Assembly (NCBI GenBank): GCA_031552535.1
Contig: JAVBMJ010000025.1
Coordinates: forward strand, 1-64,000
Direction: 5' to 3'
Length of the DNA stretch: 64,000 bases
Origin: JAVBMJ01 sp031552535
GTDB lineage: Bacteria; Bacteroidota; Bacteroidia; Bacteroidales; Rikenellaceae
In this document: one piece after another, positions 53,732 through 63,410 of the stretch
How positions within the stretch are numbered: position 1 is the first letter of the stretch
Layout of the letters: the number at the start of each line of letters is the position of its first letter
Notes under the pieces: model-generated
Seen by the model: the letters and a program-made list of their open reading frames with translations, nothing else
Told to the model about the DNA's origin: nothing
The model's database searches: none
Program-made: the position numbers and the translations under genes

Positions 53732-55717
53732 ATGCGCGGTTTTGTTGCAGCATTGGTATTTTTAGCTTCCCTTGTCTTGCCGGAACGGTCGGCAGCACAG
53801 TTGAATAAGTATTATTTCTATTACGTCGGACGTGTACAACTCATCGACAGCAAATACGAGGATGCTGTAGAAACGCTAAATATTTTGCTGAAAGTCGACC
53901 CCAACGCCCATGAGGGCTACTTCTGGAGGGGCATCGCCAAATACAACCTCGACGATCTGCTGGGGGCCGAATCGGATTTTTCGATGGCGATAGATAAAAA
54001 CCCGGTTTTCACCACAGCCTACCAATACCGCGGCATCGTGCGCACCCAGATGGGTAATTACAACGACGCGCTAAAGGATTTCCAGGAAGCCATAGAGTTG
54101 CGTCCCGACCTTCCGGGTCCCTATTACAGCCGCGGGGTGACTTACCTTCTAAGCCAGCAGTTCGAGAAGGGAATCGAGGATTTCAACCAGTTCATCCGGC
54201 AGGAGAATAAATTCCCCGACGCTTACATAAATCGCGGGATGTGTTATCTCGGCAAGAAGGACACCCTGCGGGCATACGAGGACTTCAACCTGGGCATCAA
54301 GACCAACCGCGAGAGTCCCAACGGTTACAACCGGCGGGGCACGTTATTGCTGTCGCAACATAAATACAATGAAGCGCTCGACGATTTCAACAAGGCCATA
54401 AGTTGCGACTCGACCTATATCCCGTCGTTCTTCAACCGTGCACTGGTCTATTCGAGCCTCAACAAGCCCATGATGTCGCTTGCGGACTTCGACCGGGTGC
54501 TGCAACTCGACTCCACAAGTTCGGTGACATATTTCAACCGTGCGATATTGCGCACGCAGATAGGCGATTACAACCGTGCGCTGGACGACTACGACCAGGT
54601 GATATTCTACAGCCCCAACAATGTGCTGGTATATTTCAACCGGGCGATACTCTACACCCAACTCGGCGACCTTGCCAATGCCGAGCGGGATTACACGAAG
54701 GCCATAGAGCTTTACCCCGACTTTGCGAACGCTTATCTGAATCGCTCGAAAATACGCAACCTGTTAAGGGATGCCTCCGGCGCCAAACGGGACCGCAATA
54801 TAGCCGAACGCAAAATATCGGAATACCGGTCGAAGCTTTCCGACAGCACTTTCTCGATCTACGCCGACACCTCGCGCCGGTTCAACCAACTAATCGCTTT
54901 CGACAGCAAAACCGCGGGGAGCCAATTCGAAAGGATAACCTCGCAGACCGACAACATCACTATGTTGCCGCTGTTCAAATTCACATTGGCTCGTCCCGAT
55001 TCGGTAGTGGTGATCGACCCGCAACGCTACTATTCGCAACGCATAGAGGATTTCAGGACCGAAATGGGAGAGAGATACCTGCGCCTTTTGAACCGCGCGA
55101 GCGACCTGGAACCCGACTCGCTCGTAGCCGAGGATCAGCGGCTGACAGAGGCACTGCGTAGCGACGGTTTGAGTTGGAAGCCGCTCTTTATGAAAGGTGT
55201 GACGCAGTCGCTTATCAAGCAGTACACCAATTCGGTCAACAGCTACACGGCGGCCATAGAGCAGAATCCGACAAATCCGTTCCTGTATCTCAACCGCAGT
55301 ACGACGCGCAGCGAGATGATAGATTTCATTTCGTCTATCGACAACAGCTACCAGCGTATAACCCTCGAAAGCGATCCGGTGAACAGGCTGAAAAATTCAT
55401 CGTCGCGTATATACAACTACGACGAGGCTATTGCCGACCTCAACAAGGCCATTAAACTGTATCCCGAATTTGCACACGCCTATTACAACCGCGGCAACCT
55501 GCAGGCCCTTTCCGGGAATCTGCCCGAGGCCTTCGACGATTACACCATGGCCATAAAGCTGAATCCCAACTTTGCCGAAGCTTATTTCAACCGCGGGCTG
55601 GTGCAGATATACCTTAAGGATACGCGCAAGGGATGCCTCGATGTCAGCAAGGCCGGCGAGTTGGGCATAAAGGAGGCTTACAAGATCCTGAAACGGTTCT
55701 CCCCGGCCGAAAATTAG
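53732..55717 (+). CDS. Tetratricopeptide-repeat protein, secreted or periplasmic
   Basis: 661 aa. It has a signal peptide (FVAALVFLASLVLPERSAA), then at least ten TPR units, for example YFWRGIAKYNLDDLLGAE, YQYRGIVRTQMGNYNDAL and YFNRAILRTQIGDYNRAL. A middle part (about 340-500) has no TPR and contains many charged residues. More TPR units follow (FAHAYYNRGNLQALSGNL, FAEAYFNRGLVQIYLK). No enzyme domain is seen. TPR scaffolds bind partner proteins; the partner is unknown. A GAGTCTGT-type hairpin follows. Confidence 0.9.
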   Translation: MRGFVAALVFLASLVLPERSAAQLNKYYFYYVGRVQLIDSKYEDAVETLNILLKVDPNAHEGYFWRGIAKYNLDDLLGAESDFSMAIDKNPVFTTAYQYRGIVRTQMGNYNDALKDFQEAIELRPDLPGPYYSRGVTYLLSQQFEKGIEDFNQFIRQENKFPDAYINRGMCYLGKKDTLRAYEDFNLGIKTNRESPNGYNRRGTLLLSQHKYNEALDDFNKAISCDSTYIPSFFNRALVYSSLNKPMMSLADFDRVLQLDSTSSVTYFNRAILRTQIGDYNRALDDYDQVIFYSPNNVLVYFNRAILYTQLGDLANAERDYTKAIELYPDFANAYLNRSKIRNLLRDASGAKRDRNIAERKISEYRSKLSDSTFSIYADTSRRFNQLIAFDSKTAGSQFERITSQTDNITMLPLFKFTLARPDSVVVIDPQRYYSQRIEDFRTEMGERYLRLLNRASDLEPDSLVAEDQRLTEALRSDGLSWKPLFMKGVTQSLIKQYTNSVNSYTAAIEQNPTNPFLYLNRSTTRSEMIDFISSIDNSYQRITLESDPVNRLKNSSSRIYNYDEAIADLNKAIKLYPEFAHAYYNRGNLQALSGNLPEAFDDYTMAIKLNPNFAEAYFNRGLVQIYLKDTRKGCLDVSKAGELGIKEAYKILKRFSPAEN

Positions 55718-55753
55718 GTTTTGTCAACATAAGAAGACCGTTTACACACAGCG

Positions 55754-55819
55754 GAGTCTGTTTAAATTTCCTGTTAAAATACTATTTGCTGTATTTTCAT
55801 AGGAAATTCGGGCAGACTC
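55754..55819 (+). terminator. Nested GAGTCTGT-type terminator
   Basis: The outer stem GAGTCTG (55754-55760) with CAGACTC (55813-55819) extends inward to AAATTTCCT/AGGAAATT. An inner AAAATAC/GTATTTT hairpin sits at the tip, and a T run follows. It lies only three bases before the next promoter. Confidence 0.8.
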
Positions 55820-55822
55820 TTT

Positions 55823-55830
55823 TATATTTG
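55823..55830 (+). promoter_or_regulatory. -7 box of the MFS gene
   Basis: TATATTTG is an exact match and lies 26 nt before the ATG. It starts right after the terminator hairpin, and its T run is shared with that hairpin's tail. Confidence 0.6.
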
Positions 55831-55856
55831 TGGCCTCAAAATAAAACAAACACTAA

Positions 55857-57251
55857 ATGGTAGAAGCTATACAAAAGAAACTACAGGCCTCTCCGGCACT
55901 GCGCTGGACGGTATTGCTTTTCGTGTCGTTCACGATGCTTACGGGCTATCTGATAACGGACATCATGGCTCCGTTGGAGACATTGTGCGAGCAGCAACTG
56001 GGCTGGGACGGAACGTCATACAGTATCTACACGAGTGCCTACGGGTGGTTCAATGTATTCCTGTTGATGCTGATCTTCGGGGGAATGATCCTCGACAAAG
56101 TCGGTCCCCGCATTACGGGTTTGTTGGCCGTGGGGCTTATGATCACCGGAGCAGGACTCCAGTACTGGGGCATGCAGCACGATTTCCAGGGAGCTATGGT
56201 GACGATAAACATTTTCGGCTGGCATATCCTGTCGTGGTCGGCAAGCCTGTTCTGGGCTGCTTTGGGATTTGCGGTTTTCGGTGTCGGCATAGAGCTGATA
56301 GGCATTACGGCCAATAAGATAGTGGTACAGTGGTTTACCGGGAGTTCACTTGCCCTTGCGTTGGGATTGAATGTGGCTGCCGGACGTATAGGAACGGCGC
56401 TGGCGCTTTTCGGGTCCAAACCATTTGCCTCAGCCATTGGCAATGTGTCGGCTCCTATGGGCCTCGGGTTGCTGATGTTGTGTGTGGGGCTGCTCACATT
56501 CCTGATCTACATCATGATGGATCGCCGGGTACATGGCAAAAAGCAGGCGGAGAGTTCCGATCCGGATGAAAAATTCAGCTTCTCGGATATAGGCAAGGTG
56601 ATGTCGATACGCGGATTCTGGTATCTGGCCATATTGTGCCTGCTGTTCTACGCGGCTGTTTTCCCGTTCCTGAAATATGCAGTGAGCCTTATGGAGCAGA
56701 AATTCGGACTGTCGCCGATGTGGGCCGGAGCCATACCTGCTCTCATGCCTATGGGCAACATACTCATGACACCGTTCTTCGGCAGCATCTACGACCGTAA
56801 AGGACACGGAGCCACGATAATGATAATCGGGGCAGTGTTGCTGCTCGTTGTCCACCTGTTGTTCTCGCTGCCGGGGCTTAATCAACTCTGGCAGGCCGTA
56901 ACATTGATCGTGTTGCTGGGGGTGGCTTTTTCGCTGGTACCTTCGGCAATGTGGCCCTCGGTGTCGAAGATCATACCTTACCGTATGCTCGGGACAGCAT
57001 TCTCATTGATATTCTGGATACAGAACTGGGGATTGATGGGAGTGCCGCTGCTGATAGGCTGGATACGCGACAAATATTGTGTTACAGGGACCATAATCAT
57101 CGACGGCAAAGAGGCGACGGCATACGACTATACACTGCCGATGCTCACATTCGCCTTTTTCGGAATAGCTTCGGTCGTTCTGGCCCTATTGTTGCGACGT
57201 GAGGACAGGATAAAGCATTTCGGGCTCGAAGAACCCAATATCAAAAAGTAA
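55857..57251 (+). CDS. MFS transporter
   Basis: 464 aa, about 12 helices. It has a long cytoplasmic loop between helices 6 and 7 (DRRVHGKKQAESSDPDEKFSF). MFS motif A-like DKVGPR follows helix 2 and DRKGHG follows helix 8. No transport substrate can be inferred; the fold resembles OFA/NarK-like and MFSD1-like groups. It has its own promoter and a perfect terminator afterwards, so it is probably monocistronic. Confidence 0.87.
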   Translation: MVEAIQKKLQASPALRWTVLLFVSFTMLTGYLITDIMAPLETLCEQQLGWDGTSYSIYTSAYGWFNVFLLMLIFGGMILDKVGPRITGLLAVGLMITGAGLQYWGMQHDFQGAMVTINIFGWHILSWSASLFWAALGFAVFGVGIELIGITANKIVVQWFTGSSLALALGLNVAAGRIGTALALFGSKPFASAIGNVSAPMGLGLLMLCVGLLTFLIYIMMDRRVHGKKQAESSDPDEKFSFSDIGKVMSIRGFWYLAILCLLFYAAVFPFLKYAVSLMEQKFGLSPMWAGAIPALMPMGNILMTPFFGSIYDRKGHGATIMIIGAVLLLVVHLLFSLPGLNQLWQAVTLIVLLGVAFSLVPSAMWPSVSKIIPYRMLGTAFSLIFWIQNWGLMGVPLLIGWIRDKYCVTGTIIIDGKEATAYDYTLPMLTFAFFGIASVVLALLLRREDRIKHFGLEEPNIKK

Positions 57252-57283
57252 CCGGTCCGATAAAGGGCACTTGCAATTTGACG

Positions 57284-57322
57284 GAGTCTGTTCAAATTTA
57301 CAACCTAAATTTGAACAGACTC
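57284..57322 (+). terminator. Perfect GAGTCTGT-type terminator of the MFS gene
   Basis: A perfect 17-bp stem (57284-57300 with 57306-57322) with a 5-base loop is followed by TTTTG. It is one of the GAGTCTGT palindromes. Confidence 0.9.
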
Positions 57323-57407
57323 TTTTGTTAATGCTGATCGGCGTCCTTGATTCGGGTTATTTTACTATCTTGCGCTATCATATCACCAGGATTAGACTCT
57401 TATAGAA

Positions 57408-58433
57408 TTGGAAGAAAACGATAAAATACCTCAGCTCAGAGACTTACTCGGCACAGCAGGTAAAAAGATTGCAATCGTATCGCATGTCAATCCCGACGGC
57501 GACTCGATAGGTACGTCGCTCGCCTTACGCAAGGTATTGGCCTCTCTGGGCCATGAGGTTACATGTATAGTACCCAACAGGTTTCCATATTTTCTGCAAT
57601 GGATGGAGGGGATAGGCAACCTTCGCGTATTCAGGGACGAAGCCGAAGCTCTGGGGGGAGTTATAAGAGAGGCCGGATTGATATTTTGCGTAGACTTCAA
57701 CCAACCTTCGCGTCTCGAAGGATTGGGTGAAGCAATAGCTGCCAATACCGACGCCAAAAAGATATTGATCGACCACCATATAGCGCCTCCCGACATATAC
57801 GACCTTGCTTTTTCCGATCCCGATTCATCGTCGTCGTCATTGCTGCTTTACCGTATAATTGTCAACGCTTTCGGGCAGAATGTTATCGACAGGGAGGTCG
57901 CCGAGGCTTTATATGTGGGTATGATGACCGACACGGGCAATTTCTCGTTTGGAAACCTCACCCCGGAAGTGTACCGTACCATAGCAGACCTCGTAGGACA
58001 TGGCATAAATCCCCCGTCAATACACAATTCCGTTTATAATACCTTCTCGGAGTGGAGAATGCGTCTGATGGGGTATGCGTTGTACAAGAAAATGGAGACT
58101 ATTCCCGACCTGGGAGTGGCATTCATATCACTCAAAGAGAGCGAATTACGGCGTTTCAAATTCCAGTTGGGCGATAGCGAAGGTTTTGTCAACCTGCCCC
58201 TGGCTATCGAGAGTAACCGTGTTTCGGCCATGTTCCTCGAAACCCACAATTCGATCCGCGTGTCGTTACGTTCGCGCGGGGAGGTGGATGTCAATCTGTT
58301 CGCCCGCCGCTATTTCGATGGTGGCGGCCATCACAACGCTTCGGGAGGGAAGTCTTTTGTAACGATGGAGGAAACCATCGAACATTTCCGCCGCTCCATA
58401 CGCGAATACCTGGGAGAAGCAGGGATGGAATAA
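57408..58433 (+). CDS. nrnA: DHH-family phosphoesterase (NrnA-like)
   Basis: 341 aa. The start is TTG at 57408, because no ATG lies in frame before the catalytic motif. DHH motifs: HVNPDGDSIG, FCVDFN, LIDHHIAP and GMMTDTGNFSF. The DHHA1 motif is DGGGHHNASGGK. The family includes NrnA, which degrades nano-RNA and pAp. The gene ends 18 nt before the convergent nhaA, with no terminator between them. Confidence 0.9.
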   Translation: MEENDKIPQLRDLLGTAGKKIAIVSHVNPDGDSIGTSLALRKVLASLGHEVTCIVPNRFPYFLQWMEGIGNLRVFRDEAEALGGVIREAGLIFCVDFNQPSRLEGLGEAIAANTDAKKILIDHHIAPPDIYDLAFSDPDSSSSSLLLYRIIVNAFGQNVIDREVAEALYVGMMTDTGNFSFGNLTPEVYRTIADLVGHGINPPSIHNSVYNTFSEWRMRLMGYALYKKMETIPDLGVAFISLKESELRRFKFQLGDSEGFVNLPLAIESNRVSAMFLETHNSIRVSLRSRGEVDVNLFARRYFDGGGHHNASGGKSFVTMEETIEHFRRSIREYLGEAGME

Positions 58434-58451
58434 GATGGGGTATCAGGCGTA

Positions 58452-59798
58452 TTATTTGTGAGCTCCCCGCGACGAAAAATTGAGCACGAGTGCTCCCAGA
58501 AGCGCGGCGCTTACCGATGCGATCAACACGGCAATTTTACCGGCATCTACAAATCCGGTTCCGGCAAAGGCGAGATTGTCGATAAATATCGACATCGTAA
58601 ACCCGATCCCTCCAAGGCAGGCTACTCCCAGCAGTGTCCTCCAGGTGGTGCCTCGCGGCATCAGGGACCACCCCAACTTTACCGCCAGCCACGAAACGAG
58701 GAATATCCCTATCGGTTTCCCTGCCACCAGCCCCAGAAAGATGCCCGCCCCCTGGGTGTTCGAGAATATATGCAGATCGTCCACCGACCCCAGTGTGACA
58801 CCGGCATTGACCAGGGCGAACATCGGCATTATGAAGAATGTGACCACATTATGCAGGTTATGTTCGAGCCGTTGCAGAGGGCTGATCGTGCCGGAAGCTA
58901 TATAACTTATCGACTCCAGGGCTTCGCGTTGTTCCCCGTTGGAAATGACTTCGATATTTTCCCGGTTGTGAAATTTGAACTCTTCGAGCAGGTGTCCCGT
59001 TTTATATATGAAATATTTCTTGGTAAAACGCGGTGAAGTGGCCAATGTCATGGCAATCAACACGCCTGAGATCGTGGCATGCACCCCCGAATGCAGGAAC
59101 AGCAACCACAACACCACACTCGGCACCATATAATAGCGCATTTTATAGACATTGAGACGGTTGAGCAGCAGCAAAAAAGCAAAAACAAGTCCGGCGCATC
59201 CCAGCATCATGAAGTCTATCTGCGAGGTGTAGAAGATCGCAATGACCAATATGGCGCCCAGATCGTCGACAATGGCCAGTGCCGTAAGGAATATTTTCAT
59301 CGACAACGGCACCCTGTCGCCTAAAAGCGATAACACTCCTATCGCAAAAGCAATATCGGTAGCCATCGGGATGCCCCAGCCCTCTGAATACGGCGTGCCA
59401 TGGTTCAGGGCAAAAAATATCAACGCCGGGACCACCATCCCTCCTACAGCCGCGGCTATCGGTAGCGAAGCCTGCCGGAGGCTCGACAGTTGCCCCGCCA
59501 CAATTTCGCGTTTTATCTCCAAACCAACGACAAAAAAGAACAACGACATCAAACCGTCGTTGACCCACTCCTCAACACTCTTCGAGATCATAAAACCTTC
59601 GAAGCCCACATTGAATTTCGTTGTCAGAATCTGGTGATACCAATGCGAAGTATAGGGAATGTTAGCTAAAATTAGCGCAACAACAGCAAAAACCACCAAC
59701 ACTACCCCTCCGCTCCAGGGTGTGGATATAAAATGGCGTTCCCGCTCCCTTAACCTGTAATAATTGCGTTTGCTTCTGTAGCTAACCCTTTGCGTCAT
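58452..59798 (-). CDS. nhaA: Na+/H+ antiporter NhaA
   Basis: 448 aa, about 12 helices. Hallmarks: FFFVVGLEIKREIVAGQL, ATDIAFAIGVLSLLGDR, LTALAIVDDLGAILVIA (the two transport Asp), and GKPIGIFLVSWLAVKLGW. It exports Na+ (or Li+) in exchange for protons. The insertion of about 60 residues (RFTKKYFIYKTGHLLEEFKF and after) makes it longer than E. coli NhaA. It is not clearly in an operon. Confidence 0.95.
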   Translation of the reverse strand: MTQRVSYRSKRNYYRLRERERHFISTPWSGGVVLVVFAVVALILANIPYTSHWYHQILTTKFNVGFEGFMISKSVEEWVNDGLMSLFFFVVGLEIKREIVAGQLSSLRQASLPIAAAVGGMVVPALIFFALNHGTPYSEGWGIPMATDIAFAIGVLSLLGDRVPLSMKIFLTALAIVDDLGAILVIAIFYTSQIDFMMLGCAGLVFAFLLLLNRLNVYKMRYYMVPSVVLWLLFLHSGVHATISGVLIAMTLATSPRFTKKYFIYKTGHLLEEFKFHNRENIEVISNGEQREALESISYIASGTISPLQRLEHNLHNVVTFFIMPMFALVNAGVTLGSVDDLHIFSNTQGAGIFLGLVAGKPIGIFLVSWLAVKLGWSLMPRGTTWRTLLGVACLGGIGFTMSIFIDNLAFAGTGFVDAGKIAVLIASVSAALLGALVLNFSSRGAHK

Positions 59799-59837
59799 CG
59801 AACATTCATATAAGATTGACTGAACGGACCGATAATC

Positions 59838-59899
59838 TTATCTGTACGGGCTTCAAACGCCCCTTCTTAATAAGCGGCGGTTGAAGCCCGTACAGATAA
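59838..59899 (-). terminator. Terminator of rho
   Basis: A perfect 19-bp stem (59838-59856 with 59881-59899) carries a loop that can form a second small hairpin. It lies immediately downstream of rho on the minus strand. Confidence 0.85.
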
Positions 59900-59907
59900 A
59901 CCGGCCA

Positions 59908-62052
59908 TTATTTATTCATTGTCACCAGTAGTTCTTCATTGCTACGGGTGTTTTCCATATGTTTTTTGATCTCCTCCATCGCTTCCACCGAGGTCATATC
60001 TGAGAGGTGGCGTCGGAGCACCCATATTTTTTGCAGCACCTCTTTACTCATGAGCAGGTCTTCGCGCCGTGTTCCCGAGGCGAGGATATCCACCGCAGGA
60101 TACACCCTTTTGTTCGACAGTTTACGGTCGAGCTGCAACTCCATGTTACCCGTACCCTTGAACTCCTCGAATATCACCTCGTCCATCTTCGACCCGGTGT
60201 CGATAAGAGCCGTGGCGATGATAGTCAGCGAACCGCGTTCCTCGGTATTTCGCGCCGCCCCGAAGAAGCGCTTCGGCTTATGCAGGGCGTTGGCGTCGAC
60301 ACCTCCCGAAAGAACTTTCCCCGAGGCGGGTTGCACCGTATTATACGCCCTGGCAAGACGTGTGATCGAGTCGAGCAGTATCACCACGTCGTGGCCACAC
60401 TCCACCAGGCGTTTGGCCTTGTCAAGAACCATTTCGGCAACCTTCACATGGCGCGTGGCCTGCTCGTCGAATGTCGAGGCGATAACCTCGCCCTTCACGT
60501 GGCGGGCCATTTCGGTAACCTCTTCCGGACGTTCGTCTATCAGCAACACGATAAGGTAAACCTCGGGATGGTTGTCGGCAATGGCATTGGCTATCGACTG
60601 CAACAACATCGTTTTACCGGTCTTAGGTTGCGCCACTATCAGGCCGCGCTGCCCCTTGCCTATCGGCGAAAACAGGTCGACCACCCTCGTTGACAAATTG
60701 TTATGGCCGTTGCCGGTAAGCGTAAATTTTTCGGTTGGGAACAGCGGCGTCATGAACTCGAACTGCACCCGGTCACGTATGACCTCGGGCGACAATCCAT
60801 TAATGGCGGTCACCCTGACAAGCGGAAAATACTTCTCGCCATCGCGCGGCGGGCGTATCTGTCCGGCCACCGTATCGCCAGGCTTCAAGGCGAAATGCTT
60901 TATCTGCGACGGTGAAACATATATATCGTCGGGTGAATTAAGGTAATTGTAGTCGGCCGACCGCAGGAACCCGTAACCATCCTGCATAACCTCCAGCACC
61001 CCTTCCCCTTCTATCACTCCCAGGTATTCGTCTCGCGGCTCTTTATTCTCACGCCCTTTGTTACGCTGCCTGTTATCGCGATTTTTTCCGTTATCGGGTG
61101 TATGCACGGGTTGTACTTCGGGGCGGACAGCAGTATCGCCAACAGCATTATCCTGCACAACAACCTCCGGCTGCAATACCATATCGGCCGACTCTTCTGC
61201 CTGCACCGGGAACACCTCCTCCTCAATGGCCTCTCCTGTCAGGGCCTGCGTGTCATAAAGCAAGGGCAGTGTAGCCTCAGACCTCTGGTGGCGCTGCTTC
61301 TGCTTGCGATGGCGCCCACGGTCGTTATTGTCTTTACGATGGTCGTTACCATAACGCGTTCCGGCACCTTCCGCATGCCGGGCAGGATGTCCCTGCGATG
61401 ATTGCGGCACCTGTTGCCCGGACTCTTCACGGCGCTCTCCAACCTGCTCTCCGGTAGCCACATCACCGTCACGCCTCTGCTCGCGGTCATGTCGCTGGGT
61501 TTGATTGCGCTCCTGCTTGCCATAGTGTTGGTTACGCCCGTTACGATTCTCATTCCTTTGTCCTGCGTTGTCGTGTTGCGCCTCCTGCTGGCGGTCACCG
61601 GCAATACCCCCCACCGGCAGCACCCGGCGATTCTCTTCCTCAATACTCTCGGCGGCAGTCTGGACGGACGTAGCGGCAGGAGCGGCAGCATCGCCACCAT
61701 TTCCGGCATTTACCGGGGCCTGCACATGATAAGCTGTCCTTATACGCGTACGCTTCGGCATACGGGAGTCTCCAGCAGGCAAAGGCTCGCGTCCCGCACC
61801 TGCCGTATCCGTAGCCGGCCGAGCCTCCTGTCCTGCAACCTCCATTGCCTCATTTTTTGCGGCATCAGCATCGGGTTGTGTCCGGGGTTTACGGCCACGT
61901 TTTGCCGGTTGCGGAGCGACACCGCTCTCGCTGACTTCGACAATGCGGGCAATTAAATCACCTTTATTCAACTGGGCTTTTATACCTATGGTTCTGCCGA
62001 TTTCACGTAACTCGACAAGGCTTTTGCCCTCAAGGGCATTTCGATCCTGCAT
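59908..62052 (-). CDS. rho: Transcription termination factor Rho with long disordered insertion
   Basis: 714 aa; E. coli Rho has 419 aa. It has a Rho_N-like helix pair (1-45), then about 300 residues of disordered, Asn/Gln/Arg/Asp-rich sequence (for example QRNENRNGRNQHYGKQERNQ). The RNA-binding cold-shock domain follows (from about 350, GVLEVMQDGYGFLRS), then the ATPase with AQPKTGKTMLLQ (near 475) and the Q/R-loop regions. Its role is to release RNA from polymerase. In Bacteroides thetaiotaomicron a similar insertion promotes phase separation; the same is likely here. The 263 bp upstream hold a hairpin (62080-62097). Confidence 0.97.
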   Translation of the reverse strand: MQDRNALEGKSLVELREIGRTIGIKAQLNKGDLIARIVEVSESGVAPQPAKRGRKPRTQPDADAAKNEAMEVAGQEARPATDTAGAGREPLPAGDSRMPKRTRIRTAYHVQAPVNAGNGGDAAAPAATSVQTAAESIEEENRRVLPVGGIAGDRQQEAQHDNAGQRNENRNGRNQHYGKQERNQTQRHDREQRRDGDVATGEQVGERREESGQQVPQSSQGHPARHAEGAGTRYGNDHRKDNNDRGRHRKQKQRHQRSEATLPLLYDTQALTGEAIEEEVFPVQAEESADMVLQPEVVVQDNAVGDTAVRPEVQPVHTPDNGKNRDNRQRNKGRENKEPRDEYLGVIEGEGVLEVMQDGYGFLRSADYNYLNSPDDIYVSPSQIKHFALKPGDTVAGQIRPPRDGEKYFPLVRVTAINGLSPEVIRDRVQFEFMTPLFPTEKFTLTGNGHNNLSTRVVDLFSPIGKGQRGLIVAQPKTGKTMLLQSIANAIADNHPEVYLIVLLIDERPEEVTEMARHVKGEVIASTFDEQATRHVKVAEMVLDKAKRLVECGHDVVILLDSITRLARAYNTVQPASGKVLSGGVDANALHKPKRFFGAARNTEERGSLTIIATALIDTGSKMDEVIFEEFKGTGNMELQLDRKLSNKRVYPAVDILASGTRREDLLMSKEVLQKIWVLRRHLSDMTSVEAMEEIKKHMENTRSNEELLVTMNK

Positions 62053-62315
62053 ATATCGCTTTATTATTATAACATGTCCGTTTTCCCTGGGGAAAACTCG
62101 GGCAGGTTCTATGTTTCAGATTGGAATAATGCCCGGCACGGGCTATGGCAACGGGTTGGGGCAGAAAAACTCAGGTCGGTTAAACGAGCGCCGCCTTATT
62201 TCCCGCAAAATATATCTACCGGTGTTTCAGGTTGATTCTGATAAAAAAAATCGAGACACATCCTGTTTATGGCGCAAATGTACGAAAAAAATGAGAAATC
62301 CACTAATTTGATCTT

Positions 62316-63401
62316 TTACTGCGCTTGTTTCCCCATAAAATTACGGCGCAACCAGCGCGGAAATACCACGGCACCCACAACAAGGTATGGATAATATGTC
62401 ACTATCCTCCACAGGAAAGCGATTAATGCCGCGGCAGCAGTCTGTTGTGCCAATGGAATCGAGATCAGATCGCTGCAGTATGTAGTGAAAATCATTTCGG
62501 CAAATCCACTGCCTCCCGGCGTAGGCATTACAAGCATCATGATCCACATCACCAGTTGGCGGGCAAAAAGAAGGAAATGATCCGACACAGCAAAAAACGC
62601 CATTATCAGTGCATTGGCGACAAAGTAACGCGAACTCCACGACAGGAACGTCGATCCTGCCGACTTCAACCAGAAAGGCCACCCACGTTGCTGTATCTCC
62701 GCCGAACTGAGGATGATCTCCGTCCCGGCACGGTTGGCGCTATGGCGCCAGCGCCTGAGCCAACGGAACCTGAACACCCTCATGATCAACCATTTCAATC
62801 CCCGGGGATTCTTAAACAACCCATATGAAAGTATCAGCACCCAGGCCAGTTTGACGGCATACCCCACTATTGCGAACGTCATCAGACTCTTGCCCAGCAG
62901 CGAACCCGAGGCAATATCGAACAGGTTATGGGGCCCGGCCAGAAGCACCACCAGAGGAAACATTACAATAAAATAGAGCTCGTCCAAAAACGACGTCAAC
63001 ATCACTATAGCCGAGCTTTTACCTATGCTGATTCCCTCCTTGTGGACATAGATAATCGCCACGCTGGTACCACCCACCGCCGAAGGAGTGACGGCCGACG
63101 TAAATTCCCACAACATGATGACCCTGAACGCAGCCCTCCACGACAGTTTATTGTCGCTCAACACCCTGATGCGTATCATATAACCCAGGTCGCGCCCTAC
63201 CATAAAAAGTATGGCGGCAAAAAGCCACAGTATCGTACCCCATCCCCAGGTGACGCTATCAAAAACTTCGGGAGAAAAATCCTTATACAATAAATAACCT
63301 ACAACAGCCAGACCTATGACTATGGGGTACGCTATATTACCCGGGCGTATCTTGCCCAACGGCGACTTCTTTATCTTGTTTCTGTGCGTCGTATCCCCCA
63401 T
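62316..63401 (-). CDS. Flippase-like membrane protein (UPF0104/AglD family)
   Basis: 361 aa, about eight helices. SAVTPSAVGGTSVAIIYVHKEGIS and MLVMPTPGGSGFAEMIFTTY are the family's hallmark loops, also found in the MprF-type flippase domain and YbhN. It has no synthase domain, so it is a stand-alone lipid- or sugar-lipid-translocase-like protein. The acyl-CoA synthetase end lies 9 nt upstream on the same strand, suggesting they share an operon and a lipid-related task. Confidence 0.88.
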   Translation of the reverse strand: MGDTTHRNKIKKSPLGKIRPGNIAYPIVIGLAVVGYLLYKDFSPEVFDSVTWGWGTILWLFAAILFMVGRDLGYMIRIRVLSDNKLSWRAAFRVIMLWEFTSAVTPSAVGGTSVAIIYVHKEGISIGKSSAIVMLTSFLDELYFIVMFPLVVLLAGPHNLFDIASGSLLGKSLMTFAIVGYAVKLAWVLILSYGLFKNPRGLKWLIMRVFRFRWLRRWRHSANRAGTEIILSSAEIQQRGWPFWLKSAGSTFLSWSSRYFVANALIMAFFAVSDHFLLFARQLVMWIMMLVMPTPGGSGFAEMIFTTYCSDLISIPLAQQTAAAALIAFLWRIVTYYPYLVVGAVVFPRWLRRNFMGKQAQ

Positions 63402-63410
63402 ATGAATGCG

